Source: Arcicella rosea (GTDB taxonomy: Bacteria > Bacteroidota > Bacteroidia > Cytophagales > Spirosomataceae). From it: a DNA stretch of 64,000 bases. Below the pieces are notes generated by a model that worked only from the letters and a program-made list of their open reading frames with translations, did no database searches and was not told where the DNA came from. This document shows, one piece after another, positions 36,313 to 46,600 of this stretch (position 1 is its first letter; every line of letters starts with the position of its first letter). Location of the stretch: contig NZ_JBEUMS010000001.1 in assembly GCF_040543805.1 (NCBI RefSeq), positions 620,001 through 684,000 of the forward strand, read 5' to 3'. The position numbers were made by a program, and so were the translations under genes.

Positions 36313-36359
36313 AAAAATGATTGAAGAGTAAAATCTATTCATAAATATTACTCTTCAAT
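36313..36359 (-). terminator. Terminator-like hairpin between actB and actC
   Basis: A perfect 12-bp stem (ATTGAAGAGTAA 36320-36331, TTACTCTTCAAT 36348-36359) followed on the minus strand by CATTTTTTTTGA. It sits inside the act operon, so it probably attenuates rather than ends transcription. Confidence 0.7.
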
Positions 36360-36374
36360 ATCATTCTGACAATA

Positions 36375-39300
36375 TTATGCGTGTTCTTTGTGCTCAGCTT
36401 TAGCTTCTTCTTTTTTAGCTACTTCATCCTTGTTACGAATTTTCACTAAATAAGAAATACTAGGCTTAACGTTAATTTCTTCGATTACACCAAATGCACG
36501 GCCTTTGTGTTCTACTGCTAATAATTTTGAGATTTCTGATGTTTCATCATTCATATCTCCAAAAGTAATAGCGTTAGTAGGACAAGACTGAGAACAAGCA
36601 GTTTGGATTTCTCCATCTTTTGGTCTTCTCTTTTCTTTCTTCGCTTCTAATTTACCAGCTTGGATACGTTGAACACACATCGAGCATTTTTCCATAACCC
36701 CACGTGAACGAACTGTTACGTCTGGGTTAATTACCATACGACCTAAATCGTTGTTGAAGTGGAAATCGTACTCGTCTGTTTGGTAATAACGGAACCAGTT
36801 GAAACGACGAACTTTATATGGACAGTTGTTAGCACAGTAACGTGTACCAATACAACGGTTGTAAGTCATTTGGTTAAGTCCTTCTGTAGAGTGAGTAGTT
36901 GCCAATACTGGACAAACAGTTTCACAAGGAGCATTATTACAGTGTTGACATAACATTGGTTGGAACACAACTTCTGGATTTTCAGAAGCATATTCTAATC
37001 CTTTTACATCTTCAACATCAGCATCAGAAGAATAATAACGGTCGATACGCATCCAGTGCATTTCACGACGATTAATTACTTCTTGACGACCAACTACTGC
37101 AATGTTATTTTCAGCATTACAAGAAACCACACAAGCGGAACAACCAGTACATGTGTTAAGGTCGATGACCATACCCCATGCGTGATTATTATATTTGTGT
37201 CCATTCCATAATGTAATGTCTAATGCACTTTTCTTACCTTCTGCTGTTGAAATTTCTGGTTTGAAACGACCAGCTTCTACATTTTTCTTGTAAGCGCTTA
37301 ATACTGTTTCTTGAACAACAGCCTCACGAGCCATTACTGTATTGTGAGTTTGTGTACGAGCAATTTTAGCAGTTTCACCAGTTGCTTTTACTTGAACATC
37401 GCCTGCATTGAAATAAGCAACATTTCCATTAACAACTGAAGCGAATGGATAAACATTAACACCTACACCATCAGCAGATTTACCAGCTTTAGTACGTCCG
37501 TAACCGATAGCAATAGCTACAGTATCATTTGCCTGACCTGGCTGAACAATGAATGGTAATTTAACTGATTTACCATTTACTGAAACTTCAACTTCAAGTG
37601 TATCTAATTCTACTTCTTGATCTAACGCTAATTTTTTAGCCGTTGCTAAAGATACTGTTGCATAATTGCCCCAACATGCTTTAGATACTGGCTCTGGACA
37701 TTCTTGTAACCAAGGGTTGTTAGCTTGAGAACCAGAACCCATAATTACTTTTTCATAAATAGCTAATTCCATTTTATCAGAAGTAGCTTTATAGTTTTTA
37801 GCAACTAAAGTAGCAGCTTCAGCAAGATTTACAGCTGGTGTTACTGCAGATACAGTTGAACCTAACTCATAAATACCGTCGTGCAATACTTTAGACCAAG
37901 CAACTTTTCCACCTAAAATACCTAACCAGCTATTTTCAAGATATGTAGCATAGTCACCGTTCAAACCTGACCAAGTTAAGAAACTTGATTGCGCTTGACG
38001 AGTCTTGAAAATTGTTGAGATAGTAGGTTGAGTGAATGAGAAGTAACCTTTTTTAGGTTCTGAGTCATTCCAAGATTCTAAGTAGTGAGAATCTGGAGTG
38101 CTATATTTACAAAGCGAACCTGTTTCGTCTGCTCTGTCGTTAGTTGAAATACTTAATTCAATTTTTGGTAAAGCCTCTGCTAATTCTGCTCCACGTGGGT
38201 GATTATAAACTGGATTAGCATTATAGAAGATTACAGCAGCAATTTGACCAGCTTTCGCTTCAGAAATAAAGCTATTCATTGCTACATCTGAACCTGAGCG
38301 ATAACTTACAGGAGAACCTGCATCAATCGTAGTTCCATAAGAGCCCAATAAACTGTTGATAGCAACAACAATTGATTGAACTGCTGGGTCATTAGAACCA
38401 GAAACTACCAATGATGCACCTTTAGTTGCTACTAAGTCAGCAGCAGCTTTATCTAGATGATCAACTTTTACCGCTGAAGTAGCAATCGTTGTAGCGCCAA
38501 GTTTAGAAGCTACTGCATTATAAAGTGAAGCGACCACTAAACCTTCTTGCGATGGTTTATAAGTTGCACGATAATCTGAGTTAGCACCAGTCATCGACAT
38601 GATAGTCTCAAACTGATAATGACGAGACATCTCTTTGTTTCCACCTTCAGCAGAGCTAACTCTACGAGTTTTAGCCCATTGTTCTGAAAACTCATCTCCT
38701 GATAACCAAGTTCCTAAGAAATCAGCACCGATAGAAACAATTGTTTTTGCTTTACTAAAATCAAAACTTGGTAAAATACCTCCGTTCGCTTGCGCAAGAC
38801 CTGACAACGAGTTAGCATCATAAGTTACTAATTGTGTTGTAGGGTATTTTGCAATAAACTCTGCAATTACTTTCTTAGTAGTTGGTGATAAAATTGTGTT
38901 TGATACAATTCTAATCTGCCCACCTTTAGCAGCAATTTTAGTAAGTCCTGATATAATTTCTTTATCAGCTACTTTCCAATCTGCCGGTGCACCTGCCACT
39001 AAAGCTCCTTTTAATTTCTCATTATCATAAAGACTCAATACAGAAGCATGAACACGAGCAGAAATACCTTTCGTAAGAGATGACTGAGGGTTTACTTCTA
39101 TTTTGATTGGACGACCTTCACGAGTTTTAACCAATACTGAAGCATAGTCACCACCATCAGTAAAAGTAGATGCGTACCAGTTTGCAATTGTTGGTTCTAC
39201 ATCTTCAGGTTTGTTCAAATAAGGGATAGTCTTTTTTACTGGCGCTTCACAAGCTGCCAAAGTAACTGCTGATACTCCAAAACCTAAAACTTTTAAAAAG

Positions 39301-39455
39301 TCACGGCGATTGGTATTTGTACCATCAATAATAGCTTCACCTTTTTCATCTGTTGTAGGGGCATCTCCAAATTCACGATGAGCATACTTTACAAATTCTG
39401 CTTCATTGGTCAATTCCTCAAGCCCTCTCCAATATCGTTTTGTATTATTTTCCAT
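36375..39455 (-). CDS. actB: Alternative Complex III subunit ActB (molybdopterin-oxidoreductase-like plus Fe-S domains)
   Basis: A 1026-aa subunit on the periplasmic face. A Tat-type signal is internal to the N-terminus: NRRDFLKVLGFGVSAVTLAAC (RR at residues 50-51). The first two thirds resemble a molybdopterin oxidoreductase that in ActB carries no cofactor. The last third is ferredoxin-like with four cysteine clusters: CTGCSACVVSC, CQHCNNAPCETVCP, CIGTRYCANNCP and CSMCVQ...CSQSCP, for three 4Fe-4S and one 3Fe-4S by family knowledge. It links ActA hemes and the membrane subunits. Second gene of the operon, 68 bp after actA. Confidence 0.96.
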   Translation of the reverse strand: MENNTKRYWRGLEELTNEAEFVKYAHREFGDAPTTDEKGEAIIDGTNTNRRDFLKVLGFGVSAVTLAACEAPVKKTIPYLNKPEDVEPTIANWYASTFTDGGDYASVLVKTREGRPIKIEVNPQSSLTKGISARVHASVLSLYDNEKLKGALVAGAPADWKVADKEIISGLTKIAAKGGQIRIVSNTILSPTTKKVIAEFIAKYPTTQLVTYDANSLSGLAQANGGILPSFDFSKAKTIVSIGADFLGTWLSGDEFSEQWAKTRRVSSAEGGNKEMSRHYQFETIMSMTGANSDYRATYKPSQEGLVVASLYNAVASKLGATTIATSAVKVDHLDKAAADLVATKGASLVVSGSNDPAVQSIVVAINSLLGSYGTTIDAGSPVSYRSGSDVAMNSFISEAKAGQIAAVIFYNANPVYNHPRGAELAEALPKIELSISTNDRADETGSLCKYSTPDSHYLESWNDSEPKKGYFSFTQPTISTIFKTRQAQSSFLTWSGLNGDYATYLENSWLGILGGKVAWSKVLHDGIYELGSTVSAVTPAVNLAEAATLVAKNYKATSDKMELAIYEKVIMGSGSQANNPWLQECPEPVSKACWGNYATVSLATAKKLALDQEVELDTLEVEVSVNGKSVKLPFIVQPGQANDTVAIAIGYGRTKAGKSADGVGVNVYPFASVVNGNVAYFNAGDVQVKATGETAKIARTQTHNTVMAREAVVQETVLSAYKKNVEAGRFKPEISTAEGKKSALDITLWNGHKYNNHAWGMVIDLNTCTGCSACVVSCNAENNIAVVGRQEVINRREMHWMRIDRYYSSDADVEDVKGLEYASENPEVVFQPMLCQHCNNAPCETVCPVLATTHSTEGLNQMTYNRCIGTRYCANNCPYKVRRFNWFRYYQTDEYDFHFNNDLGRMVINPDVTVRSRGVMEKCSMCVQRIQAGKLEAKKEKRRPKDGEIQTACSQSCPTNAITFGDMNDETSEISKLLAVEHKGRAFGVIEEINVKPSISYLVKIRNKDEVAKKEEAKAEHKEHA

Positions 39456-39523
39456 ATATCTAATATGTATAACGAAATATCTTGATTATAAACTTAAAAT
39501 GTCAACACTGAAAATCATTTTGA

Positions 39524-40729
39524 TTAATAGTGACATTTTGAACACTCTAAACCTCCAATATTTTGAACTTTCAAAGGTTCTTTGTTTTCCTTATTATGTA
39601 ATTCTACTAATTTGTCGTAGTAAGCATTGTCTTTTGTGTTAACATCTGTCTTTCTGTGACAGTCGATACACCAACCCATCGTTAATGATGAACGTTGTTC
39701 AACAACTTCCATTTTATTGATTTCACCATGACAATTAGTACATTCTAAACCACCAACATTCGTATGTTGAGAGTGGTTAAAATAAGCTAAATCAGGCAAA
39801 TTGTGAACTCTAACCCATTGAATAGGCTCATCGTTTTCTAAAGAACGATAGATTTTTTGAATTTCTGGAGATTCACGTTTGATAGTATTGTGACAGTTCA
39901 TACAAATGTTTGCAGAAGGAATGTTTGCACCTTTTCCTTTATAAACACCTGTGTGACAGTAGTTACAGTTGATTTCGTACTGTCCTGCATGCAATTTGTG
40001 AGAGAATTGGATTGGTTGCTCTGGAGCATATCCTTGGTGAATACCTACACCATAAGCAGTATCAATAGTTGCTTTACCAATCAAAAGAGTGATTAATAAT
40101 GCAGCACCAGTTTTGAATGCACTATTTCCTGCTAACTTTTTTCCGTTTTCAGCAATTTTCTGAAAGAAAGGAACATCTTTAGCTTCGTCTGAGTTAGGGT
40201 CTATAGAAGCTAATTTTGAAAGAGAAGAAACAATTGATAATAACGCAACTAAAACAAGAATCATTACTCCCAATAACGCAACTAAAATATATTGCATCAT
40301 TCCACCATTTGAAGAACCTTCCGCTGGAGCGGCTGCTACTGCTCCACCTTCTCCTGCTGCTGGAGCTACTGGAGCTGCCTGTGCATCAATGTAAGCAATT
40401 ACACTCTTGATTTGATCTTCAGAATAGTTTGGATAAGGAGTCATCTGGGCTTGATTGAACTTCTTAAAAAGGTCGTTCGCATATTTGTCGCCAGATGCAA
40501 TTACAGCCTGAGGGTTGTGTACCCATTTAACAATCCATTCTAAGGGTCTTCTTTCACCAATTCCCTTTAAGCCAGGACCAACTAGGGTCTCATCGTTTGT
40601 GTTGTGACAAGCGGCACAGTTGTTTTTGAAAATTTGTTCCCCTTCGGCTACGTCTTGTGCGTTAACATTCACAGTTGCGGCGAAGAAGCCTAAAACTGCC
40701 GTTAGTGCAACAATTTTCAAGCGTTTCAT
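39524..40729 (-). CDS. actA: Alternative Complex III subunit ActA with extra N-terminal cytochrome c domain
   Basis: A 401-aa multiheme cytochrome, first gene of the ACIII-oxidase region. I chose ATG 40729 (MKRLKIVALTAVLGFFAA...VNAQ), a clean signal peptide; ATGs at 40738 and 40759 are also in frame. Residues about 25-120 are a class I cytochrome c domain (NNCAACHN, with a distal Met in QAQMTPYP). A P/A/G-rich linker follows, then a membrane helix (MQYILVALLGVMILVLVALLS), a second hydrophobic segment (GAALLITLLIG), and the pentaheme part with CNYCH, CMNCH, CTNCH, CIDCH and CSKCH. That is six heme sites in all. The terminal heme motif is at the last four residues (CHY). Confidence 0.95.
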   Translation of the reverse strand: MKRLKIVALTAVLGFFAATVNVNAQDVAEGEQIFKNNCAACHNTNDETLVGPGLKGIGERRPLEWIVKWVHNPQAVIASGDKYANDLFKKFNQAQMTPYPNYSEDQIKSVIAYIDAQAAPVAPAAGEGGAVAAAPAEGSSNGGMMQYILVALLGVMILVLVALLSIVSSLSKLASIDPNSDEAKDVPFFQKIAENGKKLAGNSAFKTGAALLITLLIGKATIDTAYGVGIHQGYAPEQPIQFSHKLHAGQYEINCNYCHTGVYKGKGANIPSANICMNCHNTIKRESPEIQKIYRSLENDEPIQWVRVHNLPDLAYFNHSQHTNVGGLECTNCHGEINKMEVVEQRSSLTMGWCIDCHRKTDVNTKDNAYYDKLVELHNKENKEPLKVQNIGGLECSKCHY

Positions 40730-40759
40730 GGTTATCATAATCGTTTTATAACAGAACAT

Positions 40760-41195
40760 TTATATAAAAATACAAGATTTAATTCAATTCTTTCAATTCT
40801 CTCAACTTGATTACTCTTTCAGGAAATAAGAGACGCAAGTTTATTTTTTTAGCAATATTATCAAATAGACACTTTTGCGGGTCACAAAAGTACAATTGGA
40901 TTATTTATGAACCAATTAATTTAATGTGCATTTTTTGCAAATTTCGTATCGCTCTCACCAATTTAGAATCTTTCTAAGCAACACCATAATTTAGGCACTT
41001 TCTTATATTGAAATTTACACTGATTCGTTTGTACAATATCAAGACCACTCTTACATCTAAATTAACCGCTCATAAAGGTAATAAAGAATTGATTTTTTGC
41101 AGTACAAAAACAATATTTAGATTGATTTTATATAAGTGAATTGGATATGTGAAAACTAAGAATATACCCAAAGCTCATATTTATCAAAAGCCAGA
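40760..41195. other. Gene-free upstream region of the respiratory operon
   Basis: About 440 AT-rich bases between the actA start and the tRNA-Cys terminator. It should contain the operon promoter. I see no convincing TTTG-N19-TAnnTTTG pair, open frame or RNA gene. Confidence 0.4.
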
Positions 41196-41202
41196 AAAAT
41201 AA

Positions 41203-41232
41203 AAAGCCTTTCAACGATTGCTGAAAGGCTTT
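41203..41232 (-). terminator. Terminator of tRNA-Cys
   Basis: An 11-bp stem AAAGCCTTTCA / TGAAAGGCTTT, followed on the minus strand by TTTATTTTT, 8 bp after the tRNA 3' end. Confidence 0.85.
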
Positions 41233-41240
41233 AAAATCTG

Positions 41241-41311
41241 AGGTCTCGAGCGGATTCGAACCGCTGTGGAAGCTTTTGCAGAGCTCTGCCTAGCCACTCG
41301 GCCACAAGACC
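41241..41311 (-). tRNA. tRNA-Cys(GCA)
   Basis: Minus-strand cloverleaf: acceptor GGTCTTG / CGAGACC with T73 (cysteine identity base), anticodon loop CTGCAAA (GCA), T loop TTCGAAT. 71 nt, no encoded CCA. Confidence 0.95.
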
Positions 41312-41325
41312 ATTTGATTGGAGTG

Positions 41326-41355
41326 CAAAATTAATACAAAAAATATAAAAACAAA
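41326..41355 (-). promoter_or_regulatory. Promoter of tRNA-Cys
   Basis: Minus-strand TTTG (41352-41355), 18 bp, then TAATTTTG (41326-41333, TAnnTTTG), ending 14 bp before the tRNA. Confidence 0.65.
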
Positions 41356-41463
41356 AGACTCTTTGATATTTATCTTAAATCTTTCAGAAAAAGGTATTCA
41401 AAATCATTTTATAAAAAAGCATAATATGCTTATAATAAGGTTGATATCATAAGAAAACATCCA

Positions 41464-41505
41464 TAAAAAAAGCGTTCTGAAAATCAATGATTCTCAGAAC
41501 GCTTT
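41464..41505 (-). terminator. Terminator of rpsA
   Basis: A perfect 12-bp stem AAAGCGTTCTGA / TCAGAACGCTTT (41469-41480 with 41494-41505) followed on the minus strand by a T run, 20 bp after the rpsA stop. Confidence 0.88.
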
Positions 41506-41525
41506 AAAATTATAACAAAATTAGA

Positions 41526-43343
41526 TTATTCAGCAGCGTTTGCTTTTTTGTCTAATTTCTTTTTTGCCTCTTCACGAGCTGAATCTTCCATTTGAGCTTT
41601 CAGTGCTGAAAGAGCATCTAAGTCACCTAAAGTAGATTTTTCAGTGTTATCAGCTAATTTCTGAACGTCTTTAGCTGTTTTCTTTTTCTCTTCAACTACT
41701 GCTTCTTCTTTAGCATCGTTGTAAACTCTTACGTGAGAAAGAACAATTTTACGATCTTCTTTTTGGAATTCAATTACTTTGAAGTCTAATTGTTCACCTA
41801 CTTCAGCAACTGAACCATCTTCTTTCGTTAATTGCTTCAATGGAGCAAAACCTTCGATTCCGTAAGGTAACTCTAAAGTAGCTCCTTTATCATTCTTCGC
41901 AACTACAGTAGATTTATGTACTGAACCTAAAGTGAAGATTGATTCGAAAGTATCCCAAGGGTTTTCTTCCAATTGTTTATGTCCTAAAGCTAAACGACGG
42001 TTGTCAGCATCTAGTTCAAGAACGATAACATCTAATTTTTCGCCAACTTTAACGAATTCAGATGGATGTTTGATTTTCTTAGTCCAAGATAAGTCAGATA
42101 CGTGAACTAAACCATCAATACCTTCTTCTAATTCAAGGAATAAACCGAAGTTTGTTAAGTTACGAACAGTACCAGTGTGTTTAGAACCGATAGCATAACG
42201 AGCTAACAAATCTTGTTTAGTCCAAGGATCTTCAGTTAATTGTTTGATACCTAAAGACATTTTGCGTTCAGCACGGTCAAGTGTTAACACAACTGCTTCG
42301 ATAGTATCACCAACTTTCAAGAAGTCTTGTGGGTTACGCAAGTGCTGAGACCAAGACATTTCTGAAACGTGGATTAAACCTTCAACACCTTGAGTAATTT
42401 CTAAGAATGCTCCGTAATCAGCAACATTTACAACTTTACCTTTTACTTTAGAACCAACTTCAGTTGTTTCTGCTAAAGCATCCCAAGGGTGAGCTTGTAA
42501 TTGTTTCATACCCAATGAAATACGTTTCTTGTTTTCATCGAAGTCCAAAACAACCACTTGGATTTTTTGGTCAAGTTTAAGCATTTCTTGTGGGTGGTTG
42601 ATACGACCCCACGAGATGTCTGTAATGTGAAGTAAACCATCTACACCACCTAAGTCGATGAACACACCGAAGTTAGTCATGTTTTTGATTACCCCTTCAA
42701 GTACTTGTCCTTTTTCAAGGTTAGTCAAGATAGACTGGCGTTGTTGCTCAAGGTCTTTCTCGATTAATACTTTATGAGATACAACTACGTTATCGTTAGC
42801 GTGGTTGATTTTAACCACTTTCACTTCCATTTTCTTACCTACAAAGATATCGAAATCACGGATTGGTTTCACATCAATTTGTGAACCTGGTAAGAATGCT
42901 TCTACACCATAGATATCCACGATCAAACCACCTTTAGTACGACGTTTCACGAAACCATCGATAACCACATCTTGTTCAAGAGCGTCTTCGATATTTTTCC
43001 AAGCAGTCATTACTTTAGCTAGTTTACGAGAAAGAATCAATTGACCTGATTTGTCTTCTTGGTTTTCTACATAAACATCTACTACATCACCTACTTTCAA
43101 ATCAGGCATATCTCTGAATTCAGAGGTTGGTACAAGACCATCTGATTTGAAACCAATATTCAAGATAATTTCACGGTCAGTAATCCCTACGACTGTTCCT
43201 TTTACTACTTGTTTCTCAGTAACTAAATTTAAAGTTTCCTCGATTAGAGCCTCCATTTGAGCTCTCTGCTCAGCAGAATAACCTCCACCGATACCTTTTG
43301 TGCCGACTAAATCCCAGTCGAAATCTGCTAATTGGTTAGCCAT
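41526..43343 (-). CDS. rpsA: 30S ribosomal protein S1
   Basis: A 605-aa RNA-binding ribosomal protein with six S1 domains. Each can be located by its core: GTVVGITDREIILNIG, DGFVKRRTKGGLIVDI, GVIKNMTNFGVFIDLG, KGKVVNVADYGAFLEI, GTVRNLTNFGLFLELE and a degenerate last one (KSTVVAKNDKGATLELP). The last 70 residues are K/E/A-rich. The frame extends to 43385, but ATG 43343 (MANQLADFDWDLVGTKG) matches the usual Bacteroidota start, so I use it. In this phylum, S1 is thought to help start translation on leaders without Shine-Dalgarno sequences, which fits the weak ribosome-binding sites here. Confidence 0.95.
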   Translation of the reverse strand: MANQLADFDWDLVGTKGIGGGYSAEQRAQMEALIEETLNLVTEKQVVKGTVVGITDREIILNIGFKSDGLVPTSEFRDMPDLKVGDVVDVYVENQEDKSGQLILSRKLAKVMTAWKNIEDALEQDVVIDGFVKRRTKGGLIVDIYGVEAFLPGSQIDVKPIRDFDIFVGKKMEVKVVKINHANDNVVVSHKVLIEKDLEQQRQSILTNLEKGQVLEGVIKNMTNFGVFIDLGGVDGLLHITDISWGRINHPQEMLKLDQKIQVVVLDFDENKKRISLGMKQLQAHPWDALAETTEVGSKVKGKVVNVADYGAFLEITQGVEGLIHVSEMSWSQHLRNPQDFLKVGDTIEAVVLTLDRAERKMSLGIKQLTEDPWTKQDLLARYAIGSKHTGTVRNLTNFGLFLELEEGIDGLVHVSDLSWTKKIKHPSEFVKVGEKLDVIVLELDADNRRLALGHKQLEENPWDTFESIFTLGSVHKSTVVAKNDKGATLELPYGIEGFAPLKQLTKEDGSVAEVGEQLDFKVIEFQKEDRKIVLSHVRVYNDAKEEAVVEEKKKTAKDVQKLADNTEKSTLGDLDALSALKAQMEDSAREEAKKKLDKKANAAE

Positions 43344-43436
43344 GTGTTTGATTAAAAGCCCTTTATACATCATCGCCACGGGCAAAAGGCGAAGAAATTA
43401 AGTGAAATTCCCTAAAAGTGTTACTTTACGGGGGTG

Positions 43437-43444
43437 CAAAGATA
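43437..43444 (-). promoter_or_regulatory. -7 element of the rpsA promoter
   Basis: TATCTTTG (TAnnTTTG) followed by CAC on the minus strand, about 94 bp before the chosen ATG. The -33 element is not clear. Confidence 0.5.
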
Positions 43445-43668
43445 GAAAAAATTTGTAATGATTTGATAATGAGGAGGAAAAATATTTTTCAGTTTATAAA
43501 TCAGCTTAAAAGTCAAAATAGCTGCCAGAATACAAATAGTTAACATAGGTAAAGTCTCGCTACCCTTTATTTTCTGATTTACAATTATTTAGTAATCCTA
43601 TAATTTTCAGTCTTGATTTTTTCTATTTTCTTTGTAAAACATTTATACACAAATCAATATTACACTAC

Positions 43669-46600
43669 ATGAAACATTTCTACTCATTGCTGCTTACTAC
43701 ATTATTTTGTATCAATTACACTGTATTTAGCCAAGAAGTATCCTCTAATTCACCTATTTGTTTGGGCAATCCCCTTGAACTCAAAGCCAGTGGTGGAAAA
43801 ACATTTGTTTGGAAAGGACCAAATGGCTTTACTTCCAACAAGCAAAATCCAATCATCGAAAAAACTATCTCTGAGAATGCTGGTAATTATAGCGTTACTA
43901 TTGATGGGACTACTACACTAAATGTTGATGTAAAGATTGGGAAAACTTACTTTGGTTTTCAAGGAATCTATAACTACGTTAGTGGAAATAGTCTTGTTCT
44001 AGGCACATACCCTTCTGATGCTAGTGATATTGATATATCTTTTAATTATTCATGGTCTGGTCCAAATAACTTTACTTCTCAATATCGCACTCCAAGCATT
44101 TCTGGATTCGATAAAAAAGCCCAAGGAAAGTATATAGCTACAATAACTGATGAGTTTGGATGTATTTCGGAAGCATCGACGATTGTGGCATTTCAAACGC
44201 CTGATTGCCCTTATAGAGCAAGATTATATATTGAAGCTGGAGATAATGATAGCTACTACGATTACTCTGAAACTTATGTTGCCTCTATAAAAATTTGTAA
44301 AGGGACTTCTACGACTTTAAAAGTTGATACTACATTGTTTGGGAAATGTAAAGTAGAATGGTATAAGAATAATCAATTATTGACTGGAGAAAAGGGAATA
44401 AAATTACAGATTAAAGAAGATGCTATATATTACGCCAAAATCATCAATTCCACATGTGAATATACAACTGGGAAATTAGAAGTCCTTAGTAAAACATCTC
44501 CCACTGTCACAATTTCTTCAATTGGCAATGAAAGTCAACTTTCTATTTGTAAACTTGGAGGAGAAGCTAGGTTATTTGCTTCGTTAGAATATTTATACTT
44601 AAATGATTATACTTATCAATGGCTGAAAAATGACAAAGTGATTGACGGTGCCACCAACTGGGATTATTTGGCGAAGGAAGAAGGAGAATATAAAGTTATT
44701 GGAAAAACAGGTTCATGTGTGGGTATGTCTTCTCCTATTAAAATTGTCAGTACAGATAAAATAACTGCAAAACTATCTTTTCGATCTAATTCTTATGGTA
44801 GCTCTTATGGAGTCACCTCGGACATGTCTGAAATAAGAGAATTAAAAGTTTGTACAACAATCCCTGGACAATTCTACTTATCATCACAAGGCACTGGAAA
44901 TCAGGAATTATATTTAAATGATAAACTATACAGCTCAAATAGTAGTATTTATGCAGCCAACCAAGGTGGTACTTATAAATTAAAAGTAACCCAAGGCGAA
45001 TGTACTGCTGAAGATAGTCTAAAAATAACAATGGGCAATTCCTTTACTATCCCATTGAACCAAGGTCTTACACTTCCTACTTATTTTTACAGACCAACAG
45101 GTAGTAATACTTACTATTATCCAGATTATAATTATTCTAACTTTTTGTCAGATAATGGTTTCAAATGGTATAAAGATGATAAATTGTACATAGAACAATC
45201 AACGCTCACACCACTTATCTCTGGAAATTATCAGTTAAAATATACAGATAGTAAAAGTGGATGCGTTGGAGAATCAAGGATTGTTAAAATTGACAAACCT
45301 ATTATAGCTCAAAAATTTACAATCAATAGTCCAAAAACAACCATTCTTTGCGAAGGTAGTTTAGGTACTTTAAGACCCAACATCTGTTACAATGATCAAA
45401 TCGTTTGGAAAAAAGATGGTAAAAAATTAACTAGTCTCAATAGTGGTTGTGAAATTACTGTGAATGAGGCAGGAAAGTACTGGTATGAATTTACGAGTGA
45501 ACCTTACACCTATTATTCTGATACTATAGAGGTGAAAATTGAAAAAAGAGCTAATATTTCTGTAAAAGATTCATGCCTAGCAAATAATACATTTACCTTA
45601 AACGCAAATACAATTCTTGAGGGAAAATATCAGTGGTATCGAGATAATCAGTTGATAAAAAATGCTACCACCAATACTCTCAATACAACTCAATATGGAA
45701 ATTACTATTTACAGGTAACTAAAAATAATTGTGTCAATCTATCTAAGGAAATTAGTTTAGGCATTTCCATTCCTATTACGCAAAATATTTGTAAGAATGA
45801 TTCTATTATTTTTACTCCTAAAGGAACTCTTAAAACGGTAGAATGGACTGGCCCAAATAATTTTAACGCCAAAATTCTAAATCCTAAAATATCTAAGTCA
45901 ACACCAGCGATGTCAGGTATTTACACTATCAAAGGTGAAACCACTAGCGGTTGCATTGTCTCTACACAAAGCCGTGTAATCGTGAATGACTTACCAAGAA
46001 TGAATCTACAAAAAACATTATTGGCATGTGAAGGTTCTGATTTTGAGTTCCCTCGCCCGACATCAATTTTAACGGATACTACTGAAACCGCTGATTATTT
46101 TACTGTCACTTATCCCAATGGCTCTCAATTTAAAATTGAATCGTATAGCTCTGCTCTTTTACCTGTATTTAAAAAAATTTCCTCCAAAAATGCTGGTACT
46201 TACAAAGTTGATGGCTTTTCCAATAAAGGTGGATGTTCTGTAACAGGCACAACACAACTATCAGTAGTCAATTCTGCAGAATGCCGAAGTATAACACTAG
46301 GAAATCTCAATCCAAGCTATTTAAAACCTGGTGTATGTGTAAATACTGAAATTGAAATTCCTTTTAGTACAACGGGAGCTTTCCCCGTTGGAACAAAGTT
46401 TAAAGTACTCACGATTGAAAATATCGTATTAGGAGAAGGTACTAAAAGCCCAATCAAAATCAAAGTACCACAAACTTTTTACAGTTTTGAGATTCGAGTA
46501 GTTTCAGAAGATAAGACTGTAAGCTCTCTTAAATCCAGAATTAATCTTAAATCGGGTGTGCATGATGATTTCATTATTAGTGATAGACTATTCTCTGCTA

